DNA of 42,176 nucleotides, from positions 1 through 42,176 of the forward strand of contig CACHAX010000009.1 in the NCBI GenBank assembly GCA_902577875.1. The letters run 5' to 3'. How positions within the stretch are numbered: the stretch's first letter is position 1; every line of letters begins with the position of its first letter. The translations under genes were made by a program, and so were the position numbers. Below, piece after piece: positions 14,517 through 24,739 of this stretch. The stretch is from an uncultured Pelagibacteraceae bacterium (GTDB lineage: Bacteria > Pseudomonadota > Alphaproteobacteria > Pelagibacterales > Pelagibacteraceae). The notes under the pieces are model-generated. The model did not search any database. It was not told the DNA's origin and saw only the letters and a program-made list of their open reading frames with translations.

Positions 14517-14987
14517 ATGTTTTTCAAAACTATGAAATCAATAGAAAATAATTTTGATGATCCGCAAGTAAATGAGTTGCTAACTAAGCATTTTATTGAA
14601 TTGAGATCAGTTTCTCCTGAGGGAAGTTCGCATGTATTAGATATACCTGGATTAAAGGATCCAAGTATAAAATTCTGGAGTTTATGGGAAAATAATGAAT
14701 TAATTGGTTGTGGAGCTTTAAAATTATTTGATGAAACACATGGAGAATTTAAATCTATAAGAGTTTCAGATAAGTTTAGAAATAAAAAATATGGTGGAAA
14801 AATAATTTCACATCTTGTTGAAAAATCTAAACAAATAGGAATCACTAAACTAAGTGTCGAAACTGGTGCAGGTGATTTTTTTGCACCTGCTAGAAAACTT
14901 TTTAAAAGTTTTGGTTTCAAAGAGTGTGGGCCTTTTGCCCACTATAAAGATGATCCTAATTCATGCTATTATTCAGTAGATATTTGA
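14517..14987 (+). CDS. GNAT family N-acetyltransferase
   Basis: A 156-residue GNAT protein (151 if the second ATG at 14532 is used; MKSIENNFDD looks like a natural start). Motif A, the acetyl-CoA pyrophosphate loop, reads VSDKFRNKKYGGKIISHLVE; the preceding strand is GEFKSIRV and the later one ITKLSVETG. FAPARKLFKSFGFKECGPF is motif B. It resembles the YsnE/PsvA-like group, but the substrate cannot be told. GNAT enzymes transfer acetyl from acetyl-CoA to an amine. Its stop overlaps the ribosome site (GAGGAG) of the next gene, so the two, plus the transporter after them, probably form one operon. Confidence 0.85.
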   Translation: MFFKTMKSIENNFDDPQVNELLTKHFIELRSVSPEGSSHVLDIPGLKDPSIKFWSLWENNELIGCGALKLFDETHGEFKSIRVSDKFRNKKYGGKIISHLVEKSKQIGITKLSVETGAGDFFAPARKLFKSFGFKECGPFAHYKDDPNSCYYSVDI

Positions 14988-14997
14988 GGAGTTTAAT

Positions 14998-15438
14998 TTG
15001 GAAACTGATAAATCTAGACCATTTGTATTATATGTTGCCGAAATCATTTATCAAAAGATATATGAAATCAAGATTAAAAATCCAAATTTAACTAATATTC
15101 AAGCTTTTGAAATATTTATTGCATCAGATGATTATAATGAAATTAGCTCAGGAAATTTTCATGATAAATGGTTTAAAGAACTTGAGAATAATGACTACAT
15201 AGATAAATCTACAAAAAAAAAGATTAATCAAGAAACTATAAGACTTTTACAAATACAAAAAGATACTATGATTAAACAACTAATGAAAATCCCAAAATTA
15301 TATTATGCAAAAAGTCACTTTCCTTTAGAATTATCTCAAAGAGCATTTGATCATTTGTGGAGAGTTTGTGAAAGTTATGAACTTTGGTGTAAAGAAACTA
15401 AACAAAATGCATTAATATTATTAAATTTAACAGAATAA
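14998..15438 (+). CDS. Hypothetical 146-aa helical protein, TTG start
   Basis: I do not recognise this protein. It starts at TTG 14998-15000, with GAGGAG 6 bases upstream (14986-14991), a good ribosome site that decides the start. No ATG is available before the conserved-looking region. The product is rich in predicted helix, charged, soluble, with KSHFPLELSQRAFDHLWRVC and ESYELWCKETKQNALILL near the end. No signal peptide, membrane helix or cofactor motif. It lies between a GNAT acetyltransferase (10-base gap) and a transporter (3-base gap), apparently in one operon. It could be a regulator or an accessory to either neighbour. Confidence 0.6.
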   Translation: METDKSRPFVLYVAEIIYQKIYEIKIKNPNLTNIQAFEIFIASDDYNEISSGNFHDKWFKELENNDYIDKSTKKKINQETIRLLQIQKDTMIKQLMKIPKLYYAKSHFPLELSQRAFDHLWRVCESYELWCKETKQNALILLNLTE

Positions 15439-15441
15439 TTT

Positions 15442-17058
15442 ATGAGTAATAAAATTTTGAGATTTATAGATAGCACTTTAATAGATTTAGGTAGACAGTT
15501 TAAATGGACCTATCTACCACCATTGATGATTTATCTTGCTGCTGGTATTTCAGGACTAACAGGTATTGTTGGAACTTTTTTTGTTAAAGACTATCTAAAC
15601 TTATCTGCTGCTTTTCTTGCTGGACTGGGTTTTTGGGCTGGAATTCCATGGGCACTGAAGATGCCTTTAGGTCATCTTGTTGATCTTATCTGGAATAAAA
15701 AAAATTACATGGTTTTTGTAGGAGCATCCTTAATCTCATTAAGTTTAATTATAATGTACGGTTTAATAATTCATACTGAATGGATGTCATCAATTCTTTC
15801 AGTAGAAACATGGTTTGTGATCAGTGTTTTACTTGCTCCAATTGGTTATGTTGTGCAAGATGTTGTAGCTGATGCTATGACTGTAGAAGCAGTTCCCTTG
15901 GTTGATGACAGTGGAAATAAATTTTCAAGAGATGAAATCAAACTTATGCATACAACAATGCAAACTCTTGGAAGATTTGCAATAATTGGTGGAACTGTTT
16001 TAGTTGCTTTAGCTAACGTTATTCTCTTTAAAGGAGTAGACGAACTTGAACAAGCAGATAAGATAAATTTATACGGTTCAATTTATATATATGCTTTAAT
16101 TATTCCAATTGTATCTGTACTAGGAATATTTCTTGCCTCATATCTAAAAAATCAAAAGAAAAGAAAGCTTATTGAACAAGGTTTAGAGGGTGACCAAGAT
16201 TATGCTCCTTCAGAGAAAACTGAAGTAAATTGGTGGATACTAGGTGGAAGCTTGGTTTTTGTTATTTTCACTTTAGGTATTGGATCATTCAAAGTGCCTT
16301 TTGCTCAAGAAATTGTTTTCGTAGGTTCAATGGCAATTATTCTATTTTTAATGAATAAATTAGTTAAAGAACTTCCTCAAGATTTAAGACTTACTGTTGT
16401 AGGAACGGCAATAATAATTTTTATTTTTAGAGCAATGCCAGGACCTGGTCCAGGTTTATCTTGGTTTGAAATTGATGTTCTTGAATTCAATGAACAATTT
16501 TTTTCTGTATTATCACTTATTGCTTCAGTTTTAACTCTTGTGGGTATTATCTTATTAAGACCTTTTATGGCAAATAACTCAATAGCTAGAATAATAGTGA
16601 TTTTATCTGTTGCAGGTGCAATTTTATTTTTACCAAGTGTAGGAATGTATTATGGATTTCACAATTGGACATCATCAATTACTAATGGAGTTGTTGATGC
16701 CAAGTTTATTGCAATATTAAATACTGCACTTGAGTCACCTTTGGGACAAGTCTCAATGATACCTTTGCTTGCATGGATTGCTAAAAATGCGCCTTCACAC
16801 TTGAAAGCAACTTTCTTTGCAGTATTTGCATCTTTTACAAATCTTGCTTTATCAGCAAGTGCTTTGGGGACTAAATATTTAAATGAAATTTACGTTATTA
16901 CTAGAGAGGTAAAAGATAAAGTGACAAACGCTATTCTTACCACCGCAGATTATTCAGATCTAGGTATTTTGTTGATAACAGTAACGCTTGTAACTTTAAT
17001 AATTCCAATTGTGTTTGTGGTTATAATTCAAAAAACTAAATTCAAAACTTCAGAATAA
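15442..17058 (+). CDS. Multi-pass transporter, folate-biopterin (BT1)-like, MFS fold
   Basis: A 538-residue membrane protein with about 12 hydrophobic segments and a cytoplasmic loop near 235-255 (LKNQKKRKLIEQGLEG). Two features suggest the folate-biopterin transporter family rather than a general MFS carrier: WALKMPLGHLVDLIW after TM2, similar to the KPLYGLLSD segment, and GYVVQDVVADAMTVEAV in TM4, similar to the DVVADALVVE motif of that family. SFTNLALSASALGTKYLN is a typical late helix. Folate or pterin uptake would fit the heavy use of tetrahydrofolate in this window, but the substrate is inferred from motif similarity only. A major-facilitator carrier of another solute remains possible. 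It is last in a plus-strand three-gene run, 3 bases from convergent soxG. Confidence 0.6.
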   Translation: MSNKILRFIDSTLIDLGRQFKWTYLPPLMIYLAAGISGLTGIVGTFFVKDYLNLSAAFLAGLGFWAGIPWALKMPLGHLVDLIWNKKNYMVFVGASLISLSLIIMYGLIIHTEWMSSILSVETWFVISVLLAPIGYVVQDVVADAMTVEAVPLVDDSGNKFSRDEIKLMHTTMQTLGRFAIIGGTVLVALANVILFKGVDELEQADKINLYGSIYIYALIIPIVSVLGIFLASYLKNQKKRKLIEQGLEGDQDYAPSEKTEVNWWILGGSLVFVIFTLGIGSFKVPFAQEIVFVGSMAIILFLMNKLVKELPQDLRLTVVGTAIIIFIFRAMPGPGPGLSWFEIDVLEFNEQFFSVLSLIASVLTLVGIILLRPFMANNSIARIIVILSVAGAILFLPSVGMYYGFHNWTSSITNGVVDAKFIAILNTALESPLGQVSMIPLLAWIAKNAPSHLKATFFAVFASFTNLALSASALGTKYLNEIYVITREVKDKVTNAILTTADYSDLGILLITVTLVTLIIPIVFVVIIQKTKFKTSE

Positions 17059-17061
17059 TTT

Positions 17062-17640
17062 TTATTCAGCTTTATAGCCAAATTCTAAACAAGCATCGGT
17101 TATTGAATGGTAAAGAGATTCACCAAAACTTCTTAAAGCAAATATTCTTACCTTTCTTGGATTTGAGCTAATAAAATCAATAGTTATTGTGATTGCATGA
17201 AAAGCAGAATTAGAACATTTTCCTTCATCTAGACCATCTAAATTTAACGGACAACCTTTTTTCAATACTTCATCTACTAAAGAACCTTCCAATTCCAGTA
17301 TTGTTCTTGAATGAGATAGATCTGTTAATGCAAAATCATCATGACTTAAGTTCTCTAAAATAGATTTTTCTATTTCTTTATTCCTTGAAACGACTAACCA
17401 ATTATCAGGTCCCATCCATAAAATTCTTGTATTTTTATTTGAAGAAACCAAAAGTGTCTCAGGTAAATTTAAATTATCTATTTTTATTTTATCAATACTA
17501 ATTGAAGATTTTTTATATTTAACAATCTGATAAATCAAAATATCTTTGATTTCTCTGATATTTATTAGCTCATCTTTACTATCGTGATTGCCAAACAATC
17601 CATGTTTATGAATATTTTCTAGTGCAGAAACATTTTTCAT
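17062..17640 (-). CDS. soxG: Sarcosine oxidase gamma subunit SoxG
   Basis: A 192-residue protein at the place and of the size expected for SoxG. It shows the GcvT-like half-fold: REIKDILIYQIV, ILWMGPDNWLVVS, ALTDLSHSRTILELEGS, VLKKGCPLNLDG and FALRSFGESLYHSITDACLE. In the family gamma is a structural subunit that helps hold the tetrahydrofolate-binding side of the complex. Its ATG overlaps the soxA stop by 4 bases (ATGA). It is the last gene of soxBDAG and converges on the transporter gene. The sequence is poorly conserved, as usual for this subunit, so the call leans on context. Confidence 0.92.
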   Translation of the reverse strand: MKNVSALENIHKHGLFGNHDSKDELINIREIKDILIYQIVKYKKSSISIDKIKIDNLNLPETLLVSSNKNTRILWMGPDNWLVVSRNKEIEKSILENLSHDDFALTDLSHSRTILELEGSLVDEVLKKGCPLNLDGLDEGKCSNSAFHAITITIDFISSNPRKVRIFALRSFGESLYHSITDACLEFGYKAE

Positions 17641-20633
17641 GATCTAACTCTTTTTCCCTCTGGGTCAACATAGTGTGAAGATATAACTTCTACCTCAATT
17701 GATTTATTTTTTAATGGTGATACCGCAAAAAACTTTTTGCCGATCATGTTTTTTCCATCTTTCATAATTGCTAGTGAAAATGGATTATTATTTTCTACAC
17801 TCCAACAAGAAGAAGAAACATGGCCAAGTTTAGGGTTTGGTAATTTTGCATTCTGATCTTGGACTATATGAGATCCTTCAGGAATACTAGACTTTCTATC
17901 AATTGGAATAAGTCCAACAATTTTTTGTCTGCTTTCAACGTTAAATGCTTCTCTTCCTAAAGAATTTTTACCAATAAAATCTTTTTTCTTTGAAACTAAT
18001 CCATTTAGTGAAACATCTGATGGGATTGTTCGGCCGTCTAATTCTGGTCCTGCAACGTGTCCCATTTCTATTCTTAATGTTGATAAAGCTTCAGTTCCGT
18101 AAGGCTGATTTCCAAATTCTTTTCCTACTTCCATCATTTTCTCCCACATGAACATGCCATGATCTGATTTGACATTAATCTCATATGCAAGCTCACCAGA
18201 AAATGAAATTCTAAAAATTCTTGATGGAACACCAAAAAAGTCTGCTTCTTTATAGCCCATAAAAGGAAATGCATCATTTGAAACATCTAAGTCTGGATAT
18301 AATTTTGATAACATGTCTCTAGATTTGGGTCCTGCAATTGCAGCTCCTGCCCATTGCTCAGTTGTAGATACAACGTTTACATTTAATTCAGGCCATACAA
18401 TTTGAAGATAATATTCTAAGTGAGACAAAACATTTGCAGCTTGTGCAGTTGTAGTGGTCATATGATAATGATTTTCTGAAATCCTTGTTGTTGTTCCATC
18501 GTCCATGACAATTCCATCTTCTCTGAGCATTAATCCATATCTTGCTTTTCCAACAGGTAATTTCATCCAAGCATTTGTATAAACTCTATTTAAAAATTCT
18601 GCTGCGTCTGGACCTTTGATATCAATTTTTCCTAATGTTGTTACATCACAGATACCAACGTTCTCTCTAACATTCTTTGCCTCTCTCTTTGAAGCTTCAA
18701 ATAAAGTTTCATTTCCTTGTTTGTAATATCGAGGTCTCTTCCAGGCACCTGCATCGACAAAAACAGCATTATTTTTCTCATGCCATTCATGCATTGGGGT
18801 TTTTCTAGTCGGCATATATTCCATACCTACTTCACGACCAACTATTGTCCCGATTGTAATTGGTGTAAAAGGTGGTCTAAATGTTGTGTGTCCCACTTCA
18901 GGAACTATTTTATTTTCTATATTAGATACCAACTGAAGACCATTTAAATTACTTGTACGGCCTTGATCTGTTGCCATTCCAAGAGTTGTGTATCTTTTGA
19001 CGTGCTCTATTGATCTGTAACCTTCTCTTAGTGCGATTTCTATATCAGAAACAGATACATCATTTTGAAAGTCAACAAATCTTTTTGGATTTTCATTTTT
19101 AGGTAACGGCATACACCAAAATTTATCATGAGCTCCGTATTTCTTTTCATTTACATTTGGAATTGATATTTCTGTTTTAGTCTCTGTAATTTTTGCGGAA
19201 AGATTTGAACCATTTTCAAAACCATGTTTTAAACTTTCTTCTAATGTAAATGATCCATTTGCTGCACCAACTGATGTCTCATGCTGTTTTTTCTTATCTG
19301 GAATAAATGCATCAATTTTTTCTTCATACTTAAGTTTATTTCCTGATTGTGATGCTAAATGAACAGATGGTGTCCAAAATCCAGATACACAAATACAATC
19401 ACAATCTACAGTTTCTGTTTTCTCAAAAGAATTTTTATCTTTATTCAGTTTGCCAATTTTTGCGGATTTAACTTTTTTGTATCCATTAGCAACAATAACA
19501 CCATGAGAAAATCTTATATCAATTCCCTTTGATTTAGCTTCATCAATTAATTCTGATGAATGTTCTTCCCTTGTATCTAATATAATTGGTTCAACATTAT
19601 TTTTTTTGAACTCTAAAGCTGTTTCATATGCGCTATCGTTATTTGTAAATATTAAAGGTTTCTTTCCAACCAATACTCCGTAGACTTTCATATATTCTTT
19701 TGCAGCTGCTGATAAAAAAATTCCTGGAGTATCATTGTTGCCAAACACAATTGGTCTTTCAATTGAACCCGTTGATAAAATTGTTTCTTTGGCTCTAATA
19801 TACCAAAGTCTTTGTCTTGGGGTGAATTTTGATTTTTTCTCTAAATGATCACTAACTCTCTCAAACATTACCAGCATGTTATGATCATAGTAACCAAAAA
19901 CTTGAGATCTATTTTTTACGGTGACATTAGGCATAGATTTTAATTCGGTAATTATTTTTTCTGCCCAATCTTTTCCTGATAAATTATCGATGCTCACGTC
20001 GTCAGTTAAAAGTGTTCCTCCAAATCTTGGTTTATCCTCAGCTAAAATTACTTTTGCTCCATTTTTTGCAGCAGCATAAGCACTCGCTAATCCAGAGGGT
20101 CCGGATCCAGTAACTAACAAATCGCAATACTCAAATTTATGTTCGTATCTTTCTTTATCTTTTTCTATCGAAGCAACCCCTAAACCTGCAGCTTTTCTTA
20201 TGAAAGGTTCGTAAATTTTATACCAGAAACTCTTAGGCCACATAAATGTTTTGTAATAAAACCCAGCAGGGAAAAACATTTTTAAAAAATTATTAATTGC
20301 ACCAACATCAAAATTTACTGATGGCCAACAGTTTTGGCTCGTTGCAGACAAACCTTCAACGAGTTCCATTTCTGTTGCATTAACATTGGGTTCTGAATGA
20401 CCATTGAATTCTACTTGAAGCTTTGCGTTTGGCTCCTCTACTCCTGCACCAAAAAAACCTCTCGGTCTATGATATTTAAAACTTCTACCAACTAGGTGTA
20501 TTCCATTTGCTATTAAAGCAGATGCAATTGTATCACCTTCATATCCAAATAATTTTTTACCATTAAAAGTAAAAGATATTTTTTTGTTTCGATTAATTAA
20601 TCCCTCTTTATTTAATCTAAATGGTTGGCTCAT
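17637..20633 (-). CDS. soxA: Sarcosine oxidase alpha subunit SoxA
   Basis: A 998-residue protein, the normal length. Near the N terminus is a 2Fe-2S ferredoxin-like fold without the cluster (FTFNGKKLFGYEGDTIASAL, GRSFKYHRPRGFFGAGVEEP). Next comes a dinucleotide-binding domain, LVTGSGPSGLASAYAAAKNG (about 170-190), which binds NAD+ in known enzymes. The C-terminal third is a GcvT-like tetrahydrofolate domain (VGICDVTTLGKIDIKGPDAA, RISFSGELAYEINV). The tetramer oxidises sarcosine with O2 and tetrahydrofolate to glycine, 5,10-methylene-THF and peroxide, the last demethylation of glycine betaine. Both ends overlap neighbours by 4 bases, so the complex is translated as a block. Confidence 0.97.
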   Translation of the reverse strand: MSQPFRLNKEGLINRNKKISFTFNGKKLFGYEGDTIASALIANGIHLVGRSFKYHRPRGFFGAGVEEPNAKLQVEFNGHSEPNVNATEMELVEGLSATSQNCWPSVNFDVGAINNFLKMFFPAGFYYKTFMWPKSFWYKIYEPFIRKAAGLGVASIEKDKERYEHKFEYCDLLVTGSGPSGLASAYAAAKNGAKVILAEDKPRFGGTLLTDDVSIDNLSGKDWAEKIITELKSMPNVTVKNRSQVFGYYDHNMLVMFERVSDHLEKKSKFTPRQRLWYIRAKETILSTGSIERPIVFGNNDTPGIFLSAAAKEYMKVYGVLVGKKPLIFTNNDSAYETALEFKKNNVEPIILDTREEHSSELIDEAKSKGIDIRFSHGVIVANGYKKVKSAKIGKLNKDKNSFEKTETVDCDCICVSGFWTPSVHLASQSGNKLKYEEKIDAFIPDKKKQHETSVGAANGSFTLEESLKHGFENGSNLSAKITETKTEISIPNVNEKKYGAHDKFWCMPLPKNENPKRFVDFQNDVSVSDIEIALREGYRSIEHVKRYTTLGMATDQGRTSNLNGLQLVSNIENKIVPEVGHTTFRPPFTPITIGTIVGREVGMEYMPTRKTPMHEWHEKNNAVFVDAGAWKRPRYYKQGNETLFEASKREAKNVRENVGICDVTTLGKIDIKGPDAAEFLNRVYTNAWMKLPVGKARYGLMLREDGIVMDDGTTTRISENHYHMTTTTAQAANVLSHLEYYLQIVWPELNVNVVSTTEQWAGAAIAGPKSRDMLSKLYPDLDVSNDAFPFMGYKEADFFGVPSRIFRISFSGELAYEINVKSDHGMFMWEKMMEVGKEFGNQPYGTEALSTLRIEMGHVAGPELDGRTIPSDVSLNGLVSKKKDFIGKNSLGREAFNVESRQKIVGLIPIDRKSSIPEGSHIVQDQNAKLPNPKLGHVSSSCWSVENNNPFSLAIMKDGKNMIGKKFFAVSPLKNKSIEVEVISSHYVDPEGKRVRS

Positions 20634-20899
20634 CTTATTTCTTCTGTGACTTTTGCTGTTTGGAAAATTTCATGTGTAGCGGTGTCTCTTTGCACCTTAA
20701 TCCATTGTCTACATCCAGCTATATGTTGCCATAACTCTATATGTTTCCCTCTTGGACTTTTTCTCATATAAACAAAATTATCCCAATCATCGCTTGATAC
20801 TTCTTCATTTATATTAGGTCTTTTTACAGTTGCATCACCTCCATATGAAAATTCTTTTTGTGCTCTTAAACCGCAATAAGGACATTTGATATATAACAT
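20630..20899 (-). CDS. soxD: Sarcosine oxidase delta subunit SoxD
   Basis: An 89-residue protein. CPYCG (C6, C9) and the later HIAGCRQW supply the zinc ligands of the family (three cysteines and a histidine). SPRGKHIELWQH and RDTATHEI are further delta-subunit marks. It has a structural role near the interface of alpha and beta. It follows soxB by 3 bases and overlaps soxA by 4. Confidence 0.95.
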   Translation of the reverse strand: MLYIKCPYCGLRAQKEFSYGGDATVKRPNINEEVSSDDWDNFVYMRKSPRGKHIELWQHIAGCRQWIKVQRDTATHEIFQTAKVTEEIR

Positions 20900-20902
20900 T
20901 TT

Positions 20903-22159
20903 TTAACCAATCCAGGTTTTAGTTCCTAAACCTTTTTCATCTAAAAGATGACCTGTTGAAAATCTATTTAATCTTAATTCTGAATTTAATTCATGAACTT
21001 GGTCTTGCGCAATTGTATGAGCAAAAGTCCAACCTGAAACAGGAGTTGATTTAAAACCTCCATAACACCATCCGCAGTTTAAATATAAACCTTCAATATG
21101 AGTTTTATCAATTATTGGGGAACCATCCATAGACATATCCATGATCCCTCCCCATGTCCTTAACATTTTTAATCTACTTAAAAATGGAAACAAAGCTAAG
21201 CCACCTGTCAATACATGTTGTATAGTTGGTAAGTTACCTCTTTGAGCATAACTATTATATCCATCAAGATCACCACCCATTACCATCTCACCTTTATCTG
21301 ATTGACTTATATAAAAGTGGCCTGCACCAAAAGTTACTACTCCGTCTAATAATGGTTTTACAGGTTCTGAAACACAAGCTTGCAGTACATGTGTTTCTAT
21401 TGGCAGCGTCATATTTAATTTTTCAGCTAATATATTTGTGCTACCTGCAACACATAATCCAACTTTTTTTGCTTTAATATCTCCTCTTGAAGTTCTAATT
21501 CCTTTTATCTTTCCATTAACAACATCAAAACCAATGACCTCACAATGCTGTATTATATCTACTCCCATATCATCTGCTTGACGTGCATAACCCCAAGCAA
21601 CAGCGTCATGTCTTGCGGTACCAGCGCTTGGTTGCATTAAGCCTCCAAAAATTGGGAAACGTACTTCATCGCTAAAGTCAGCCATTGGAATTAATTTTTT
21701 AACTCCGTCTCTATCCAATAACTTTGCATCTATTCCATTTAATCTCATAGAGTTTCCTCTACGAGCATATGCGTTCATTTGAGCATCAGAGTGGGCTAAG
21801 TTTATTATTCCCCTTGGAGAAAACATCACATTAAAGTTCAGTTCTTGACTTAAGTTTCTCCATAAATCCATTCCAAATTCATTAAATCTTGCATTAGCAT
21901 CGTACATAAAATTTGATCTTATGATCGTTGTATTTCGACCAACATTTCCACCACCAATCCAGCCTTTCTCAATGATAGCTACATTTCTAATATTATGTTC
22001 TTTTGCTAAATAATATGCAGTAGCAAGACCATGTCCTCCACCTCCAATGATGACTACATCATATTCACTTTTTGGAGTTGGATCTTTCCAAGCAACTTCC
22101 CAATTTTGGTGATTGGAGAAAGCGTTTTTGATTAGACTAAATACTGAATATTTCTGCAT
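20903..22159 (-). CDS. soxB: Sarcosine oxidase beta subunit SoxB
   Basis: A 418-residue flavoprotein of normal length. VVIIGGGGHGLATAYYLAKE is the FAD dinucleotide fold near residue 35. GGGNVGRNTTIIRSN follows, and QPSAGTARHDAVAWGYARQA contains the histidine (RHD) to which FMN is covalently attached in heterotetrameric sarcosine oxidases. The C terminus holds CGWCYGGFKSTPVSGWTFAH, the flavin-proximal loop. Sarcosine is oxidised at the FAD and electrons pass to FMN and O2. It is first in soxBDAG and divergent from fhs by 121 bases, so methyl release and C1-folate use may share control. No clear Shine-Dalgarno precedes it. Confidence 0.97.
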   Translation of the reverse strand: MQKYSVFSLIKNAFSNHQNWEVAWKDPTPKSEYDVVIIGGGGHGLATAYYLAKEHNIRNVAIIEKGWIGGGNVGRNTTIIRSNFMYDANARFNEFGMDLWRNLSQELNFNVMFSPRGIINLAHSDAQMNAYARRGNSMRLNGIDAKLLDRDGVKKLIPMADFSDEVRFPIFGGLMQPSAGTARHDAVAWGYARQADDMGVDIIQHCEVIGFDVVNGKIKGIRTSRGDIKAKKVGLCVAGSTNILAEKLNMTLPIETHVLQACVSEPVKPLLDGVVTFGAGHFYISQSDKGEMVMGGDLDGYNSYAQRGNLPTIQHVLTGGLALFPFLSRLKMLRTWGGIMDMSMDGSPIIDKTHIEGLYLNCGWCYGGFKSTPVSGWTFAHTIAQDQVHELNSELRLNRFSTGHLLDEKGLGTKTWIG

Positions 22160-22280
22160 CCGTAAGTTTTATAAAATTAAATATAAGTTTTTGCTAATTT
22201 TTTTTATATATATTTTTTAGATGTTTAAATACGTGACAAAAAAGGATAGTAATTCTGCTCATTAATAAGTAATTAGATTT
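22160..22280. promoter_or_regulatory. Divergent intergenic region soxB / fhs
   Basis: These 121 bases are very AT-rich with a T/A tract at about 22196-22220. Promoters for both sox and fhs must lie here. I find no consensus-quality pair, no glycine-riboswitch-like structure and no long palindrome. Confidence 0.35.
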
Positions 22281-23960
22281 ATGTCAAAATCAGATATCCA
22301 AATTGCACGAGAAGCAAAAATGAAACCCATAAATGAGATTTTGGGTAAAATTAATGTTCCAGACGAACCAAGTGCTTTTAGCCCTATGGGACGTCATATT
22401 GCAAAAATAAATTTAGAATATTTAGATAGTTTGAAAGACAAACAAAATGGAAAATTAATTTTAGTTACTGCTATTACACCAACTCCTGCTGGTGAGGGAA
22501 AGACAACTACGTCAGTTGGTTTAAATGATGGATTAAATAAAATTGGTAAAAATTCTATAGTGTGTTTACGTGAACCTAGTTTAGGTCCTTCATTTGGAAT
22601 GAAAGGCGGAGCAGCAGGTGGTGGATATGCTCAAGTTGTTCCGATGGAACAAATCAATTTACATTTTACAGGAGACTTCCATGCAATTACATCTGCTCAC
22701 AATTTATTGTCAGCGTTAATTGATAATCATATTTATTGGGGAAATAAATTAAACATAGATGTGAGAAGAGTTGTTTGGAGAAGAGTTATGGATATGAATG
22801 ATAGATCTTTAAGATCTATAAATATTAATTTAGGTGGAGTAGCTAATGGTTTTCCAAGAGAAGATGGTTTTGATATTACAGTAGCATCTGAGATAATGGC
22901 TATCTTTTGTTTAGCAAATGATCTTGAAGATTTGGAAAAGAGAATAGGTAATATTACAGTTGCTTATACTAGAGATAGAAAGCCTATTTTTGCAAAAGAT
23001 TTAAATGCTCATGGACCAATGACTGTTTTGTTAAAAGAAGCAATCAGGCCTAATGTAACTCAAACGTTAGAAAATAATCCTGCCATTATTCATGGTGGTC
23101 CTTTTGCAAACATTGCGCACGGTTGTAACTCTGTAATAGCAACTAAAGCAGGTTTAAAACTAGCTGATTATGTTGTAACTGAAGCTGGATTTGGAGCAGA
23201 CCTAGGAGCAGAAAAATTTTTAGATATTAAATGTAGAAAATCAAATTTAAAACCTGAATGTGTAGTTATTGTTGCAACAATCAGAGCATTAAAAATGCAC
23301 GGTGGTGTAGCTAAAGATGATTTAAAAAATGAAAATGTAGAAGCGTTAAAAAAAGGTTTAGTAAATTTAGAAAGACATATTGAAAACGTAAAAAAATTTG
23401 GTTTACCGGTAGCAGTTGCTGTTAATCATTTTGTTGCTGATACAGATAATGAGGTAAAAGAGTTAATAAATGCTTGTGATAATATGGGAGTTAAAGCTAC
23501 TTTATGCACTCATTGGTCAAATGGTGGCGAAGGGACAAAAGAACTTGCTTCACATGTTGTAGATTTAATTGATCAAAAACAAGCAAATTTTAAATTTTTA
23601 TATGATGAAAAAACACCTTTGTTAAAGAAAGTTGAAACTGTTGCAAAAGAAATATATCGAGCAAACGAAGTTGTTGCTGACAGTAAAATAAAAGATCAAT
23701 TAAAATCTTTTGAAGAAGCGGGTTATGGAAATTTACCTATATGCGTAGCAAAAACACAATATAGTTTTTCTACTGATCCAAACGCAAAAGGTGCTCCAAC
23801 AGGCCATTCATTACCAATTAGAGAAGTAAGATTATCTTCAGGTGCAGAATTTATTGTTGTTATTTGCGGAGCCATCATGACAATGCCAGGACTTCCTCGA
23901 GTTCCTGCAGCAGACTCTATTAAGCTTAATGAAAAAGGTGAAATAGAAGGCTTGTTCTAA
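22281..23960 (+). CDS. fhs: Formate-tetrahydrofolate ligase
   Basis: A 559-residue enzyme of normal length. The P-loop [16 protein letters not shown] lies near residue 68; [50 protein letters not shown] and [20 protein letters not shown] are classic Fhs signatures. The C-terminal [13 protein letters not shown] is conserved. It interconverts formate plus THF and 10-formyl-THF with ATP. In SAR11 it is thought to help oxidise C1 units released from methylated compounds, with ATP gain in the reverse direction. It is a single gene, divergent from sox and convergent with the amidotransferase gene with a 4-base overlap. Confidence 0.98.
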   Translation: MSKSDIQIAREAKMKPINEILGKINVPDEPSAFSPMGRHIAKINLEYLDSLKDKQNGKLILVTAITPTPAGEGKTTTSVGLNDGLNKIGKNSIVCLREPSLGPSFGMKGGAAGGGYAQVVPMEQINLHFTGDFHAITSAHNLLSALIDNHIYWGNKLNIDVRRVVWRRVMDMNDRSLRSININLGGVANGFPREDGFDITVASEIMAIFCLANDLEDLEKRIGNITVAYTRDRKPIFAKDLNAHGPMTVLLKEAIRPNVTQTLENNPAIIHGGPFANIAHGCNSVIATKAGLKLADYVVTEAGFGADLGAEKFLDIKCRKSNLKPECVVIVATIRALKMHGGVAKDDLKNENVEALKKGLVNLERHIENVKKFGLPVAVAVNHFVADTDNEVKELINACDNMGVKATLCTHWSNGGEGTKELASHVVDLIDQKQANFKFLYDEKTPLLKKVETVAKEIYRANEVVADSKIKDQLKSFEEAGYGNLPICVAKTQYSFSTDPNAKGAPTGHSLPIREVRLSSGAEFIVVICGAIMTMPGLPRVPAADSIKLNEKGEIEGLF

Positions 23961-24739
23961 TTTAAATTATTTAGCCAATTTTCTAATTCTCTCATCCTTG
24001 CATCTTTATTTGAAATTTTATTTTCATCTTCTATAATTTTTACATGAGAGTCTATTTCCATTTGGTCAATAAATGCTTTTTTTTCTAAAAGTCGATCTCT
24101 CCTAAAATGAATTAAGCTTATCATTTTGGCATAAGTTATTTCTGGGTGATATTGTATTCCCCATACATTCGTTGAACCAACATTAAAATTTATACCCATG
24201 ACTTTATTTATTGGATTTGATGAAAGTAATGTAGAGCCCTCAGGTAATTTTACAACTTCATCAAAATTAAATGCAGGGGTATTAAATTTTTTATTTTTAT
24301 TTTTATAAAGCGGATGTTTAAGACCATTTTCGTTTATTTCTATGTCGTGAGCTATTCCCCTGTGAGCGCCATTAGGGCATTTCTTTACTTCACCACCAGC
24401 AACGGTCACAGCAACTTGCATTCCCCAACATATTGCGAATATATTTTTTATATTCTTTTGACATTCCCTCATAAAGTTTATTTGTCTTCTTATTTCTGGA
24501 GTATCATTGTAAATATTTAAACTACTACCACCCCATATCATTCCATGATATTTAGTTAAATCTTTAGCTACTTCATTAATATTTTCATCTGATGAAGGAT
24601 TAACAACATCAATATCTAATTGATCTGTAAAATAACTAATACTGTCTTTTAAACTTTCAGTATGAGTTTTAATTCCACCATCAGTAAAGCTTTGATTTTC
24701 TTCTCTAAGGTTACCTTCAACTATCAGAATTCTTTTCAT
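23957..24739 (-). CDS. Class I glutamine amidotransferase-like protein
   Basis: A 260-residue stand-alone GATase. The nucleophile elbow is FAICWGMQV (Cys near residue 105) and the His-Glu pair is in [13 protein letters not shown], so the triad is complete. [12 protein letters not shown] and [12 protein letters not shown] are the N-terminal strand and oxyanion region, as in GuaA-type amidotransferase proteins. The acceptor synthase is not fused or adjacent. The gene is coupled to the iron alcohol dehydrogenase (TAATG), and an acidic helical C terminus of about 50 residues ([16 protein letters not shown]) extends past the core. Possible roles: hydrolysis of a gamma-glutamyl compound, or ammonia supply. 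The dehydrogenase link suggests amine or aldehyde handling; that is inference. Confidence 0.8.
   Translation of the reverse strand: MKRILIVEGNLREENQSFTDGGIKTHTESLKDSISYFTDQLDIDVVNPSSDENINEVAKDLTKYHGMIWGGSSLNIYNDTPEIRRQINFMRECQKNIKNIFAICWGMQVAVTVAGGEVKKCPNGAHRGIAHDIEINENGLKHPLYKNKNKKFNTPAFNFDEVVKLPEGSTLLSSNPINKVMGINFNVGSTNVWGIQYHPEITYAKMISLIHFRRDRLLEKKAFIDQMEIDSHVKIIEDENKISNKDARMRELENWLNNLN

Noticed and set aside
14513..14920. A 135-codon open frame on the minus strand
   Set aside because: It is antisense to the GNAT gene and is a reading-frame shadow.
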